Shown one piece after another: positions 34,477-46,864 of a stretch of DNA of 64,000 bases. A model generated the notes under the pieces. That model did not search any database. It saw nothing but the letters and a program-made list of their open reading frames with translations, and was not told the origin of the DNA. The stretch comes from Darksidea phi. Lineage: Eukaryota; Ascomycota; Dothideomycetes; Pleosporales; Lentitheciaceae. Made by a program: the position numbers and the translations under genes. Every line of letters begins with the position of its first letter. Position 1 is the first letter of the stretch. The stretch is from assembly GCA_030770425.1 (NCBI GenBank), contig JASJFT010000113.1:81994-145993 (forward strand). The letters run 5' to 3'.

Positions 34477-35350
34477 TTAAGCAATCGCGGCGGCGGGGGC
34501 AGGGGCGGGAGCGGGAACCGGAGGCTGGACAGCGACAGGCGCGGGAGTGGCGCTGTCGCCGTTGACCTCAGCCTGGGTGCAATCGCGGGAGATGTGGCCA
34601 GTCTCGCCACAGCGATAGCAGGTCTTGCCCGCGGTGTTGAGAGGGCCGCCGTTGGGAGCGGTGCAGTCGCGAGAGATGTGACCCAGTTTGCCGCAGGCGT
34701 AGCACTTCATGGCCTGGGCCTGGCAGTCGCGCGCAAAGTGATTGGGGCCTCCACACTTGTAGCAAGTGGCCGGGCGCGGGCCTCCAGCATATCCACCCCG
34801 GAAGCCTCCATATCCGCCACGAGGAGCACCAGCGCCGCGACCAACTCCGCCAGCAGCCGGGTTCGGGCAGTTACGGGCCAAGTGGCCAGTGAGGCCACAA
34901 GAGTAGCATCGTCCGCTCGTGCCGGCGCCGCTCAGGCGCAGAGTCGGGCAGTCGGCCTGGACGTGGCCAAGGCCCTGGCAGTGGTAGCACTGCTTCGTCT
35001 CAGTGGTGCGCGGGTGCGGGCATCCGTTGGACTCGTGGCCGGGCTGCTTGCCTGTACAAGATCAGTACTCGTCGCGCGCTGTGGTGGGGACCAACTTACA
35101 GTTGTAGCAGAGCCTTTCAGACGACGAGCACACCTCTGTCCATACGTCAGTCGCGTGTCCCTCGGACGTTTAGGTCGCACAGCTCGCGCGTGCGCGACAA
35201 AGGTACATGTCTTGAGAGCGCCGTTTCGCGACCGGCGCCGTCTCAGCGTCCCACAGCAGCGCAGCCTTCAGCCAACGAGTAGGGCGGCTCACCAGCGTAG
35301 TGTCCAACGTTTCCGCACTTGAAGCACGCACGGCGAGATAGAGAAGACAT
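34477..35350 (-). CDS. gis2: CCHC zinc-knuckle nucleic-acid-binding protein (Gis2/Byr3/CNBP type)
   Basis: Three exons (35350-35293, 35135-35100, 35051-34477) encode 222 residues with seven CX2CX4HX4C knuckles: CFKCGNVGHYAEVC, CYNCKQPGHESNGC, CYHCQGLGHVQADC, CYSCGLTGHLARNC, CYKCGGPNHFARDC, CYACGKLGHISRDC and CYRCGETGHISRDC. A Gly/Arg-rich spacer between knuckles four and five looks like an RGG-type RNA-binding linker, and the tail is Pro/Ala-rich. Proteins of this type bind G-rich RNA or DNA and tune translation. The second coding exon is only 36 nt. The yeast protein has a similar seven-knuckle array, so symbol transfer is reasonable. Confidence 0.92.
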
Positions 35351-36711
35351 GTTGGTGCTTCCTCCGCGTAATCTGTGTCAAGGTATGAGTATTGCGTGTG
35401 GTCATGGGCGAGTGCGAAAAGGGGCTGTCGAGCAGCGGGCGGTTAAAAGGCGCTTGAGCGATGCGTTTGCGACGCGTGCGCAATTGCCTGGCCGTTTGCT
35501 CTGGATGCGCGGAGGCGTACACACCTGCTGTCTACACTTCTTTCGGGTCCTGTTTCCTTCACCTGCGGGTGCTGTCAGCCGGACTGCGCGCAGACTCGAG
35601 GACACGGAGGAATGCGAGCCGGGCGATAGCGTGGCGCGCAAACAGAGAGAGAGAGAGAGAGCGAGGTGGGATCGAGGGCAGTGGTGGGCAGTGGCAGTGG
35701 CGCAACGTACGATCAAGTCTCCAAATCCTTCCCTCAACTCAGCTACGATCCGTCCTCCGAGAGTGTGGGCGCTGAAGTGGTCAAACTGGTGTTCTAGGTG
35801 AGAAGCGGTCGAGGTCTGGCGCTGCAGGTAAAAAAACTAGCGAGCATGCGCAATTTCTGGTTCAACCGCCGCCCGAGGTCATCACGGCGCAGGGTCCAGC
35901 CAGAGCGAGAGCCCAGAGCCAGAGCTGGCACGGAGCCCAAAGGCCTGCCACGTTGTGTTTAGAGATTTTCCACCTCGTGTTCCGGCATATCAGCATCCTC
36001 TGTATGGCTGCACCAAGCGGAACGCGCCTCTTTCCAGCGAGTCGCAATCTTCTCGCCACTCCGCCTTTGCCGCGTGCCTCCCACACTCCCTCCCAGATCT
36101 TGCCCCGCGTGTGCAATATGACACAATGGCCCGCACGGTCGCAGCGTCCCCCTGTATCTGCTTCGGACAGGCCCATCTATCCCCTTTCACCCACATGTGC
36201 ACCGTCTTAGGCGGTAGATGCTGCCCCTGAAATGCTAGTGCCGCTGTAGCGGCGGCTGTGGTACGCTACACCCATCCGCTTTTTGATTTTTTTCTTACTT
36301 CGCTTTCAGCCATTGACTGTCGTCGTGGACGAATCGGTCGTTGGCTATGGAACACATAACTCGCCTGAAGTTCGAGCTAGCCGTTGCAAGCGCTGAGCTG
36401 AAGCCTGCTCGGTGCCCTTCGGATGGCATGCAAAAGCAGATGTTGGTCTTAGAATGCTGACTGATGCGATGGAAGCGATAGACATAGCCAGGCTAAGCCG
36501 AGCCGTCGTGGTGGAGCGTGGATGGGTTCCTGCATTAAGGAGACGAATATTCGGGTATATCTTGTACGACGCTGACATCACTATGCCTAGAACTCTTCAA
36601 GACCATCTGTTCAATTATATTGTTGATACCGTCAGACTGCGCTGATTCTAAGTCCATGTCCATTCGTGTTCCTTTTTTGATCCTCATCACCTTCCTCAAC
36701 GGGAGCGACAC
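35351..36711. other. Intergenic region between the zinc-knuckle gene and UAP1
   Basis: Promoter of the zinc-knuckle gene, with an (AG)n run at about 35646-35662, then the 3' side of UAP1. Frames of 65-160 codons on both strands overlap one another and have no domain. Confidence 0.45.
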
Positions 36712-38362
36712 CTAGTCCTCAGACTCCAGGACAGCCGGCGCCTTGATCGTGCGCGCCTTGAGAAACTCGAGGCCTTCGCCGCCCTGCACAACCCATTAGC
36801 AAAACACTCAGAATGGAACAGGAAGTTCGGCAGGACTTACGTAGGAAATCAGCGGCGAGACCTCAATCCCATCATCCGGCTCCTCGCTGACCACCGTCGC
36901 CCCCGCAGCCTGCACCCACTTCTTCCCCTGCGTCATGATATCCTTCTTGCTCGTATCCGGATCGTCCTCGCCCGTGCCCTTCGCATTCTTCAGCGGCGAG
37001 AACTCATCCTCGCGCTTGACCTCCATGCACGCAAACTTGTCGAGTGTCAGGAAGGGGAAGCAGTCGAAGACGAACTGCTCGAGCTTGACGCCATTAGGCT
37101 TCTCAGGCTTGACGGTATCGCCGGTTTCGGTGTTAACGAATGGAATTTTCTTGCGGGCGACGTGGTGAGGAAGCTTCTTCACCCACTCAGGGATACTCTC
37201 TAGGAAGCTGTACGAGTAGTAGTGGTTCACAATGTTTGCAGCGCGGAATTTGAGGAGCTCAGCGTTGTTGCTGTCTTTAGCCTCTGCATCTTCTGCGGCA
37301 ATCTCAGAGTACTCGACAACATCGGGCTTGCCGTTCTTTTGCAGAATGAGGCCGACTGATTCTTTGGCGTTGCGCTTGCGGACGACCTTCGTAGCGATGT
37401 CGACCGTCTTAGAGGCAGAGAAACCGATGAAGGCGGGGTCGGCGACCTTTACCAGGCAGTTGTCGACACAGTAGGCGTGGATGTGCTTGATGCCGCGTTT
37501 GCCCATGTCCGAGACGATTCCGGCGGTTATGAGGGCTTGGTAGAGACCGCCGTTGCCGTCTGGAGCCACAGCAACCTACATCATTAGCAGCTGTACTCAT
37601 CTTTCATGCGACTGGGTGGATACATACCTTCGACTTGCTTTCTAGCAAAATCTTGCCCTCGTTCGAAATACAAGGCAACACACCCTGCTCAAAGATTATG
37701 ACATTCTCCTTCTTCAACCCAAAGTACTTGTGCTCCTCGAAGAACTTCTCCGTTGGTCCCCGTGTCGGTCCACTGGTCATAACATACCACGGCACGATGA
37801 CGCTCTCCTTTCCATGCTTCTTCTTGGCCAACTGTTCCACCTTCGCGATCCGCTCACCCTGCAGCTGAAACAGCGACTTGTGGCTCGGCAGACCAATGTC
37901 GAAGCAGCCTTTAGGCGCCGAGCTGCCCAACCGTGTGCCTTGCCCACCAGCCATCAACACGACCGCCACCTGGTTGTTCGCAATCAACTCCAGGCCGCTG
38001 TCATACCACTTCTGCAGATCCTCCGGCTTCGAGTCGAGGACGGATGAGGTAGCATTGGCGGGGAGGGGCTCGAGTTTGGCGGCTTCTTCTGTGCCTTCGG
38101 TCTTGGCTGGATGGAGGGCTTTCTCGGCGAGCTCATTGATGTATGAGGGGTCGAACTTTTGGGCCTGCTCGAAGAGCCCCGCCTTTTCGGCGGTGGAGAG
38201 CTTGTCGTAAAAGGCGAAGACTTGCTCCTGGCCTGCCTTCTCGTACTTGGATCGGACCTCGTTGAGTTGCTCTTCGGTAGGTTCTTTGGCTGGGGCACCC
38301 TGTTGGCCTGTGAGGTTCAGCTTTTCGAGAGCCGTGTTGATGGTGTCTTTGACGGCTTCCAT
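36712..38362 (-). CDS. uap1: UDP-N-acetylglucosamine pyrophosphorylase
   Basis: Three exons (38362-37628, 37575-36841, 36783-36712) encode 513 residues. The nucleotide-binding signature [17 protein letters not shown] is near residue 140, followed by the uridine/sugar-binding blocks [37 protein letters not shown], and FVFDCFPFL. The enzyme joins UTP and GlcNAc-1-phosphate to give UDP-GlcNAc, the donor for chitin, N-glycans and GPI anchors; it is cytosolic. The length matches other fungal UAP1 proteins. The short last exon codes for the final [15 protein letters not shown] tail. Confidence 0.96.
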
Positions 38363-38891
38363 GATGCAAGCGGGGTAAACAGTGGCGGGGTAAAGGAGAA
38401 CGTAATAGCGAGGATCGTGCCGTCAAGCAGATTGTAATGGAGCTTTTTGAGGGAATCAAAGGCTTCGTCAGTTGTCGTGGCCTCAATTAATGTTTATTCG
38501 ATTGAGATCAGTAGCTCAGCTGTGGTGTACTAAAACCACTTTGCCCCACTCCGTGCACTCTCACCGCGTCATTGCCGCACATGGGACAACCAAGACCCTC
38601 ACAACATGTGTCAGCGGCTGCAGAAAGTCACTAAAAATAGGCAGGCAAAGAGCAATCGCTGCCAATCATTGTTTTTGTGATTATAGTCATCTACAGGTCA
38701 ATTTGGTGTTGCAGAAGTTTGTAAGAGCGAGCCAGTCGCATGCGGAAGATGACAGAATTATCTAGAGGTATTAAAAAAAAATGCAACGCCACGAATATGT
38801 AGAACGAATCCTCTAATGCAATATAGCTGATAGGTAAGGCAAAGATCGATCGGAAATGAGAGTCTCATATCGCCCTAGAAGTCAGCGCTTC
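38363..38891. other. Intergenic region between UAP1 and LRA3
   Basis: Promoter of UAP1 and trailer of the L-rhamnonate dehydratase gene. A 97-codon frame on the plus strand has no domain. Nothing else is visible. Confidence 0.5.
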
Positions 38892-40323
38892 CTATGAGAC
38901 GTGGCCATTTACCTGCACGCCATTGGTCTCCGGTTCTTCAGCCTTCGATTCCTTAATTTTCAGTGGTTTAGCCGGCGCTGGATTGAGAATGCGAGCGGCA
39001 TCGATCAAACGGGCACTGGGGTTCAACTGAAGGCCAAAGCCAGGCTTGTCCAGTTGTGAGACATCAAGGTAGCCTTTGGTCGGAATGGGTTCGTTGAGAA
39101 ACAGGTCGCCGAATACTGGTAGCACCGACTTGCCGTCTGGAGAATTCGCGAGGTATTCTTGAAAGGGCGAGTTGGCCTGGCTGACGACAAAATGGTATGA
39201 GTAGGGTCCGCTTGCGTGCGGCACGACGGGAATGTCGTATGCAGCGGCCATTGCTGCGACTTTGAGCAGCTCTGTCATACCGCCCACCCACATAACGTCA
39301 GGCTGAAGAATGTCCAAATTGCGACCCTCAATCAACTTCCGAAAACCATATCTGGAGTATTCATGCTCCCCGGTAGTGAACTTCATTTGAGGATGGGCAC
39401 GCTTGATTTGCTCGAAACCATCGGAATCATCAGGCGATAGGCACTCCTCCCACCAGTTGAGGTTAAGGTGTTCGGTCGCTTTCACGACTTCGATCGTGTA
39501 TGGAACGTTCAAGCTCATGTAGCAGTCCACCATGAGCGGAAAGTCGGGACCAACACTCTCGCGGTGCTTTGTGAGAAACTCAACATTCTTCTTCAAGCCT
39601 TCCACGCCCTCGGCAGGGCCGTACGGGAGCGGGACCTTTGCACCGAAAAACCCCATAGCTTTGGCTGCTGCAGGCTCGGGGCCGGTGCAGTAGAAGTTCA
39701 ACCTCTCCCGTGTCGCACCTCCAATCATCTTGTATACAGGCTCGTTCCGTATCTTGCCGAGCAAGTCCCAGATGGCGAGGTCAATGACCGATATGACAGC
39801 GACTGGAAGTCCCTTGCGGCCGTAGAACATCGAAGCACGGTACATTTGCTCGAACATGTGGTTGGTATCTCGTGGATCTAGAGCTTGTTAGCAGCTGTCT
39901 CACAAACGAACGCCCCAAGACTAGCTCGTTGATCCCAAGAAAACAGCTACTGGAACTCACTACTCAAGTCACGCAGTTATGAGAAAGAGACGTACCTTTT
40001 CCTATAAGGAATCGCTCGAAATGCTCTGCGACCAACCAACATGCTGGCGGTCCTCCAAACCCGGTCGCGAAGCCTTTGATACCATTGGAAGCCTCGATTT
40101 CCACACAGAACGAGCCCAAGACGTTGATGCCCCAGCTTGTTCGTGACTTCCTGTACTCTTCGTACTGAGACATCGGCGTAGAGATCTTGCTGTCTATCAA
40201 CCAATGGCCGCCGTGCACGTTGTGATAGTCGCCGCCCGAGCCAGGACCCTGAGTGACGAAGGTGCGGACATGCCGGACAGTAGGGAAGCCGCGCAGAGCG
40301 CTATCGTCAACGGTAGACGGCAT
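38892..40323 (-). CDS. lra3: L-rhamnonate dehydratase (enolase superfamily)
   Basis: Two exons (40323-39996, 39877-38892) give 437 residues. The enzyme removes water from L-rhamnonate to give 2-keto-3-deoxy-L-rhamnonate, the third step of the non-phosphorylated L-rhamnose pathway. Expected catalytic set for the rhamnonate dehydratase family is all present: His34 (GGDYHN), metal ligands Asp227 (MVDCYMS), Glu253 (WWEECL) and Glu280 (TTGEHEYSRYGF), and Asp303 (QPDVMW) with His330 (VPHASGPY). The divergent neighbour, 476 bp away, is a Zn2Cys6 regulator. The last residues form a short, charged, non-conserved tail. Other acid-sugar dehydratases are possible, but GPEPAAAKAMGFFGAKVPLP and the residue set fit rhamnonate best. 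Confidence 0.9.
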
Positions 40324-40799
40324 TTTAGGTGGAGATAGACGGGATAATGGGCACGAGGAGGGGACGTGGGGGAGAGTGGAATAGAGATGGGGGAGCGTCC
40401 AATGTTATAACAGACCCACGATGAGACGAGAGGCATGTTTGCGGCGGAGAAAACTAGGCCAAGAAGCGCTGCCGAATTTCCATCTCGGTCGATCTCGCTG
40501 CGATGTGAAGACCGAGAGATAAACCATCGTCAATAATAGTGAACTGTTGGGGGGCCGGTTGGTGATGATGGCAGAGACACTAGGGTTGCGGCGGCAATGG
40601 GTTTGGCATTACTTTCGGCTTAGTCATGGTGACAGGGCCAATCAGACAGCGTACCAACCACCAATGCCGAAAGAAACAGAATCTGGGGTAGATACGAAAG
40701 CGGACTACCGACAGGGCGCGCATCTGCGGGGCGCATCGAGACATCTCGGATTGAAATGTCCCGACCCTTTCACATTGTTCGCCCACCTGTGCATTCCTG
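40324..40799. promoter_or_regulatory. Divergent promoter of lra3 and the Zn2Cys6 regulator
   Basis: 476 bases separate the two outward starts. At 40701-40710 stands CGGACTACCG, an everted/inverted CGG-N4-CCG pair typical of Zn2Cys6 binding sites, about 90 bases before the regulator's ATG. Other single CGG/CCG triplets lie in the region. Whether the regulator binds here is not shown. Confidence 0.55.
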
Positions 40800-43741
40800 A
40801 TGGAGCCGTCTTCTTTCAACGAAAACGCGCTTCACCCAGCGTATGGCAGCCCAGACAGCGGCGCCAAATTGGCTCAACAGTCGCCCGCTGGCGATGAGCA
40901 TGACTGGAGCGGCGACGGCTCGAGTGCGGACGAGGAACGAGGCTCTAAACGCAAGCGGCCGCTTTCCGTGAGCTGCGAAATATGCAAGCAGCGCAAGGTG
41001 AGAGCCGCGAGGTTGCGCATTGAGAGGCGCTAACGCTAACGTGCAATCAACGTAGGTGAAGTGTGATCGCGGACAGCCCAGCTGCGGGTGGTGTGCGAAG
41101 AATCATTCTACCTGTGTGAGTCCGAGATGCGGATGCGGACATTCGCCTTCCACGTCCAAATGTGACCTTCTATGGACTACTTATCCCGATAGCCTTTGAG
41201 GGGTAATATATCCTCGACGCTGTCCGTCGGACGTGGGAGGACGCCGTAGAACTGTGGCTTATTCCAACTGCAGATATACCTTCCGCGCAAAAAGCCAGGA
41301 CTACGCGCAGGCTATGGAAGAGAATTAGAAGCGCGCTTAGGTCAGTGGTTCCTCGTATATCGCATGCATAGCCGTAGATCCTGTGCAACAGAAGATGCCG
41401 AAACGACGAGTGGAATAATGATTATGAACAACGAGCCCAAGAACTGCAAGCTAACAAGACGCCCAGACAAGCTCGAATCCTTGATCCAACAACAGCAGCA
41501 CCAGATCAATCAGCTATCGAACAACCAGCTCGTCCCATCGGGCTCTTCCCCACACGATGGTTCTACTTTCCGCAGCCCACCCATTATACAGACGCCTCAT
41601 ATACCTCGCCCAGAAACCGCCCTCTTCATTCAGAAGCCTGCCACCTTTCATGCGCAGACAATCCAACCAAATTTCGGTAGTGGGATAGCGGAGGCGAGGC
41701 AGACGTCTACGGGAGCCGGCAATGGTTATCATGTGCCGTCAGAGGAGGTGCAGTCTGCATTCAGTGGGCTTCAGCGGGATTCGTATGGCAATGTCGCCTC
41801 ACCCTTCAACAATGACCGATTTGGCGCATCCTCAATAAGCGGCGCACTTAACCAGGGGGACAATGACTTCCCGCCGTATGATCTCTTGTATGGCTTGGTC
41901 GACCTCTTTTTCAAACACGTATATCCGTGGTGTCCAATACTGCATCGCCAGACCACTCTCAACTCTCTGTTTGGTGACTCGAGCCTGGATGAAGCGGATA
42001 GGATTATTCTGCACGCTATAGTTGCCACCACCCTCAAGTTCTCTGTCGATCAGCGGCTGACTCAGGAGAAGAGGGCTCGGTACCATCGGACCTCGAAAGA
42101 GAAGGTGCTGCTGTATAGTATCGAGAACAGCTCGGTGAAGTCGTTGCAGGCCCTTGTCATCCTCTCCCTAGACGTGGTGGGCTGCTCGAACGGGCCACCC
42201 GGTTGGAACCTATTAGCCCTCATTACTCGCTCAGTCGTGCAACTTGGTCTCTCTATGGAGGTCTATTCGCCTATGGTTGCTCCTCAGTACGCCTCTATCT
42301 ACACCCTACGAGCAATTGTGCTCCCTGAACCCAAGGACTGGATAGAAGAGGAAAGTCGACGGCGTCTCTTCTGGATGATCTACGTGCTCGACCGCTATGC
42401 AACCGTCGCAACTGCATTCGAGTTCGCTTTAGATGAGAAGGAAATCGACCGCAGGCTTCCATGTCGTGACGACCTCTTTGCTCGCAACGTACCTGTGGAA
42501 ACGCGGTGGTTTCATACACCCACGCGGTCGGACTACAGTATGAACCGCCCTGAGAACCTGGGGTCTTTCTCCTACTACGTAGAGATTCTCGGCATTCTCT
42601 CGCGCATCCACAACTTTTTGAAGAAGCCTGTCGATATCACTTCGCTCTCGGATGTGGAGAAATGGCAGGGCGAATACCGCGAACTCGACAATGCCATCGA
42701 GCAATGGAAATACAATCTGCCACCAGAGTATGGTAACTCTGCACGCCTCTTCTCGGGACCTGCGATCAACAAGAACCTGAACAGCGGCCTTGTGATGCTG
42801 CATGCGGCCTTCCACACGTAGGTACAAGCGCACAGGTGTATTCTACAACACTAATCAGCTCGCAGCACCGTGATTCGCCTCCATTCCTCAGCCGCCTACC
42901 CCACCCATCGCTCGCCGATCTTTACTCCTTCGTTCAGCGCTAGCCAGAGGTGCCTTAATGCCGTCGAGAGCATCGTAGCCCTTTGTGCGTGCATTCAAGA
43001 GAACGGTCTATTGACCAAGCTTGGACCAACTTTTGCGTTCTCTCTCTGGGTCGCGGCCCGTGTTCTTCTTGTTCATGGCTCGACCATTGACCATCGTGTT
43101 GACCAATCTATCAATCTCCTAGTCAGCACTCTGCAGGAGATTGGCCAGTATTGGGAAGTCGGCACACGCTATGGGAACTTGCTATCTCGCGTGTTACAAG
43201 AGGTACGTAGCATAACGGTGCAGAAGATGTGACACTTTTGTTTGTGCTTAGCTGGTGCCTTCGATATATCTAGCATTCGAGGTATCTTGAGCCGCTAGTC
43301 TTATAGCTACATCCTGCATCCAAGACCCCTCTAGGTAGGGCTATGCTAACCAGAATTTTTTTGTAGTACCAGGAATCTCAACGCACTCCTGCGGGCGTGA
43401 ACGGCGAACGCGTCACGCCTTCTACCGTCAAGATACTAGCTGATATGCGGCGGTGCGCATTTGATCTCGACTTCCTAATTTCAAGGCAGCCAAAGCTGCC
43501 CTTGGGGACCCGACCAGCCTCTGTTACGCCAGCCAGAACGCCAGGCCCCAATGAGCTGGAATACTTGGACGTGTTTGACTTCTTCAACATGCCACGGCTA
43601 CCAGTGTCTATCGACGGCGCCGCGAGCTATACAGCTACAGATGGCGTGATGCAACTACCAGATGGCGCCCAAGGGAACGAGTTTAACATCACAAACTACA
43701 TGGTGGATGCAAGCTCCGATTGGTTCAAAAGCGCAGCATAG
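40800..43741 (+). CDS. Zn2Cys6 transcription factor with fungal-specific TF domain
   Basis: Six exons (40800-40997, 41056-41115, 41274-41340, 41467-42817, 42866-43202, 43367-43741) sum to 796 codons, 795 residues. The binuclear cluster SCEICKQRKVKCDRGQPSCGWCAKNHSTC sits at residues ~58-86 across the first intron, then a basic linker and a Gln-rich coiled-coil (DKLESLIQQQQHQ). The fungal-specific middle homology region (~250-680) includes FFKHVYPWCPILHR, IILHAIVAT, WNLLALITRSVVQLGL and EEESRRRLFWMIYVLDRY. It is a sequence-specific nuclear regulator. Placement next to lra3 suggests control of L-rhamnose catabolism; that target is inferred from gene order only. Introns carry gctaac branch sites. 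Confidence 0.93.
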
Positions 43742-45848
43742 GATGTTTCCAGCTTCCAAATTTCTTCCATTGTCGTTCGAAGAAGTGTGGTCGCCCAATC
43801 GAGCAGCGGTTTCTAGGTGGATATGGGATTAATCTATCTATTCTACTGGCCTGTCCCCTGCCCACACATTTTTCATCCTTCAGATACCCCACCCTTCCAT
43901 ATAACGAACACGGCACATCGGGCGGCGTCAGCTCCGGTCTGAAAATCTGCCCAATGCATGTATACATAAATTAGTTTAATCCACCTTCTTACTCCAGGAA
44001 ATCACGTCATTGACCTCATCTTTTTAGTCGCATTTGGGAAATGATTCCGCCCTCCTCGTGTAGACCGGATCAACATCTTGGCAATCTTTCTAGGATCTAC
44101 CAGTAAGATACACTGCATGCTCCAGCTACGTCGGCCCCATGTTCATGGTTTACAGCGACCGAAGGCCGAGATCTGACGCTAGTAGGGGTAAACGTCCGAC
44201 ACTGGGTTCCCCGGAATTGGATGCCTGGCTACGAGAGTATCCCCGTCAGCGCAGGTGGGTGCTAACAGGGTTAAGCTAACGCCGCCTCTTCGGAAAGTGC
44301 AAGCTAAATGCACTTCAACGCTATTCTAAGCATGCACCCTAGTATCTCAGGAACATCAATTCTGAATTCCACAATCTTGCCAGGTGCGAGCTGCCTTTGG
44401 CCTCCGCTTCCCGATAGCCAACAATGGAAGCATTGTTCTCAATCTGCGAGGGCTTGTTCACACTAGCGAATGCGGTAGCCACGAAGATCGGCTTCATCAA
44501 GACATGACGACTGAAGACTGGAATCAAAAAATTATACCCCTAGGGCATACCTATTCCGATCAACTAGTTTGGGTCACTCGAGACCTAAGAAGATGTGCGC
44601 ACGAAACTCTCTACCTTCCTACCGATAATTAGTCCTTCTTAGTAGTATGAATGGCGTGTTTCAACCTCTAGATCGGCACCCAGCACAGATATAGTTCTCC
44701 AATCCCGCTAGTGTCTGCAAGGGTAAGTCGGATGTCAAGAAAGCTTGCGAGTGTTCCACATAAGTTTCACTCCTAACTTTTTTGCTTCTCGCACACTTAA
44801 ATCTGACATGATATAGGTGCTGCTATCACTCTCCCAGCTGGCACTGTTACCCGCACTGCTAGTTCGACTCCCACTAGCACCGCATCTAGCACCGCATAGG
44901 CCGGTCTACTCGTCATCCGCTGGATACAAACATGAATTGCTTTGTAGTCTAACCACGGATTGTGGAGTACCGTTTTACCCATCGCCGCTCTCACTTTCAT
45001 TCATCACACAGTGCCTTTTGTTGCATATGATGCGTGGACATGAAGACGGTTTTGAGCTCGAGCTTTCTTGTATATAAATTTTACAGTGGAGTGGGCACGG
45101 CACCTGCCTTTCTCACTGCTGCTGATCGAAGGCGTTCCATGAATATAAAAAGGATCTATCACTGCTTTGAAAAAACTATGCCCTCTGCATATGCTCATGG
45201 CATTCGTCACATTATGACCAGAAGATTTCAGCAATATAGTTTTCTAGTCTGGGGGCCTAATGAGGAAACCAGTACAAAGGCCCTATCTATGCACTTGCAC
45301 ACCTCATTGCCAATAACTCGATATTTATACATCTATATATCATATTGCGGGAGTAGACTATCACATACGACCACAGGAACAGAAAAGCTAGCCATCCCGT
45401 CCGCTCTGGCATATATAAACCTGTTACCGGCGGATTAGTAGTCAAGTGGGTGACCATTGGCGAATACCCGCTGTTGTATGTTTTTGAAATTTTTTGCCAT
45501 ACTTAGACTTTGAGGTAATTATTAAGAGCGCGGGTAGAAGGCGGTGGCTGGATAGTTTGGAGGTTAGTGAGAATATGGTGGAGCGAGGTAGGGTGGGGGA
45601 CTAGCCGCCCAGGAAAATTGGTTCGGTGCCGAATCACTTTTGCTTCGCCCTTGCGCGCTAACAACAACGCGATCATCAATAAACACCTTTTTGCATCTCG
45701 TGCGCTTCGCATTTCTTAAGCTCAACTCCAATTCCCCATTTTAAAGGGCAATAAGACGTACGTAAGGATATGACCACGGCAATAAAGGCGGGTCAACGTT
45801 TGTGGGGGCGGTTAGGGACTTATGCCATCTTGAAGAATATACATAAGA
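43742..45848. other. Gene-poor stretch before the kinase pseudogene
   Basis: No supported gene. Short frames near 44384-44632 and 44817-45077 on the plus strand have no recognised domain and are broken in other frames; they may be debris. 44640-45450 is AT-rich in parts. Confidence 0.4.
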
Positions 45849-46864
45849 ATGTTTGGACTGCCAGGTAAGGCCGCTTAGTACCGCTCCAGTAGGGACTTAT
45901 CGTTATAGCGACACAAACGCGGGAACGGTCATCGTCAAGACCGCACCGATAGAACGCCTCGACAATGAACGGGAGATATCAAACCTGTTTCAAGGATGTG
46001 CAAATATTCGACCATTGCTCGATCAGATCGAAGAACCACCAGATCTAGTGTTGAATTCCTTCAGGATAACTTGCTCAAGGCGTAGAACACGAGAAGACTG
46101 GAAAGATCAGAGATAAAGTTCGTTGCAAGAGGGGTCCTCAAAGCATTGAATATCATCCACGAAGCAGGTTATGCGTATACAGGTGGATTATGAGGACTAT
46201 ATATTCGAGAGAACTAGACGTGATTAACTAATTCATAGATGTCTAGCCTGACAACATTCTCGTGAACTATGGACACGGGACGAATCGGTTTAGCGAAGTC
46301 AAGCTGAGTGACTGTGCAGACGCATACCGCATTGACCCAAATGCAGGCCCATTCGAGGAGGGCCAACTCATTGGCGCAGCGATTTTTCGCAGTCCTGAAG
46401 CAAACCTTCAACTCCGGGGGGGGGGAACCGCTACGGATATTTAGTCATTTGGTGCTACAGTAAGTGCCCTCGATGAGCTACCGTACTCGACCGCCACTTG
46501 TAGGACTGACTAGTATGCATTACAGCTCATAAGCCTTATATGGGGCCAAGGCTGGCATATCTTCATACCCAAGGGTTATTCGGTGGGTGACCGGGATTAT
46601 CCCACACAAGTGCTGGTTAAGCAAGCATCTATATTCGGGCCTTTCCCTCTTAGTTACGTCGACATTGCCGATGATGAGAGACAGGGTATAATTGCGGTTA
46701 TTAGCAACTATATTAATGAGAATGGATTGCGGAAACCTTTCTTAATGGCGGAAGATCCGGAACTTAGTGTGGAGGATAGAACTTGCATCTACAAGATCAT
46801 GAAGATGGACCCAAGAGGTAAGCCCACGGCGAAAGAGCTGTTGGAGGATCCATGGTTTAACTGA
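45849..46864 (+). pseudogene. Decayed protein-kinase-like gene
   Basis: Ordered blocks of a Dothideomycete-type protein-kinase-like protein lie across three frames: RPLSTAPVGTYRYSDTNAGTVIVKTAPIERL, EFLQDNLLKA, IKFVARGVLKALNIIHEAGYAYT, PDNILVNYGHGTNRFSEVKLSDC, FEEGQLIGAAIFRSPEA, then DYPTQVLVKQASIFGPFPLSY and MKMDPRGKPTAKELLEDPWFN to the stop. Stops fall after EFLQDNLLKA, in the catalytic loop (DV, then stop, before PDNIL) and where Trp of the DIWSFG block is expected (TAG). The catalytic Lys is lost at the loop, and a frameshift follows the start and another follows PPDLVL. A run of ten Gs sits at 46416-46425 where the frame would normally read RW. The last block (46583-46864) is open and uninterrupted. 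It cannot encode a working kinase. Confidence 0.8.
46416..46425 (+). repeat. G10 homopolymer inside the kinase pseudogene
   Basis: Ten consecutive Gs. It lies at a frame-relevant place just before GTATDI, so it may reflect slippage or an assembly error. Confidence 0.9.

Noticed and set aside
34453..35322. 289-codon plus-strand frame opposite the zinc-knuckle gene
   Set aside because: It is the antisense shadow of the CCHC repeats; Val/Ala/Arg/Ser-rich and without domain.
45853..46113. An intact kinase-like gene starting at an internal codon
   Set aside because: The frame starts from a non-ATG codon, ends early at 46116, and homologous blocks continue in other frames past stop codons.
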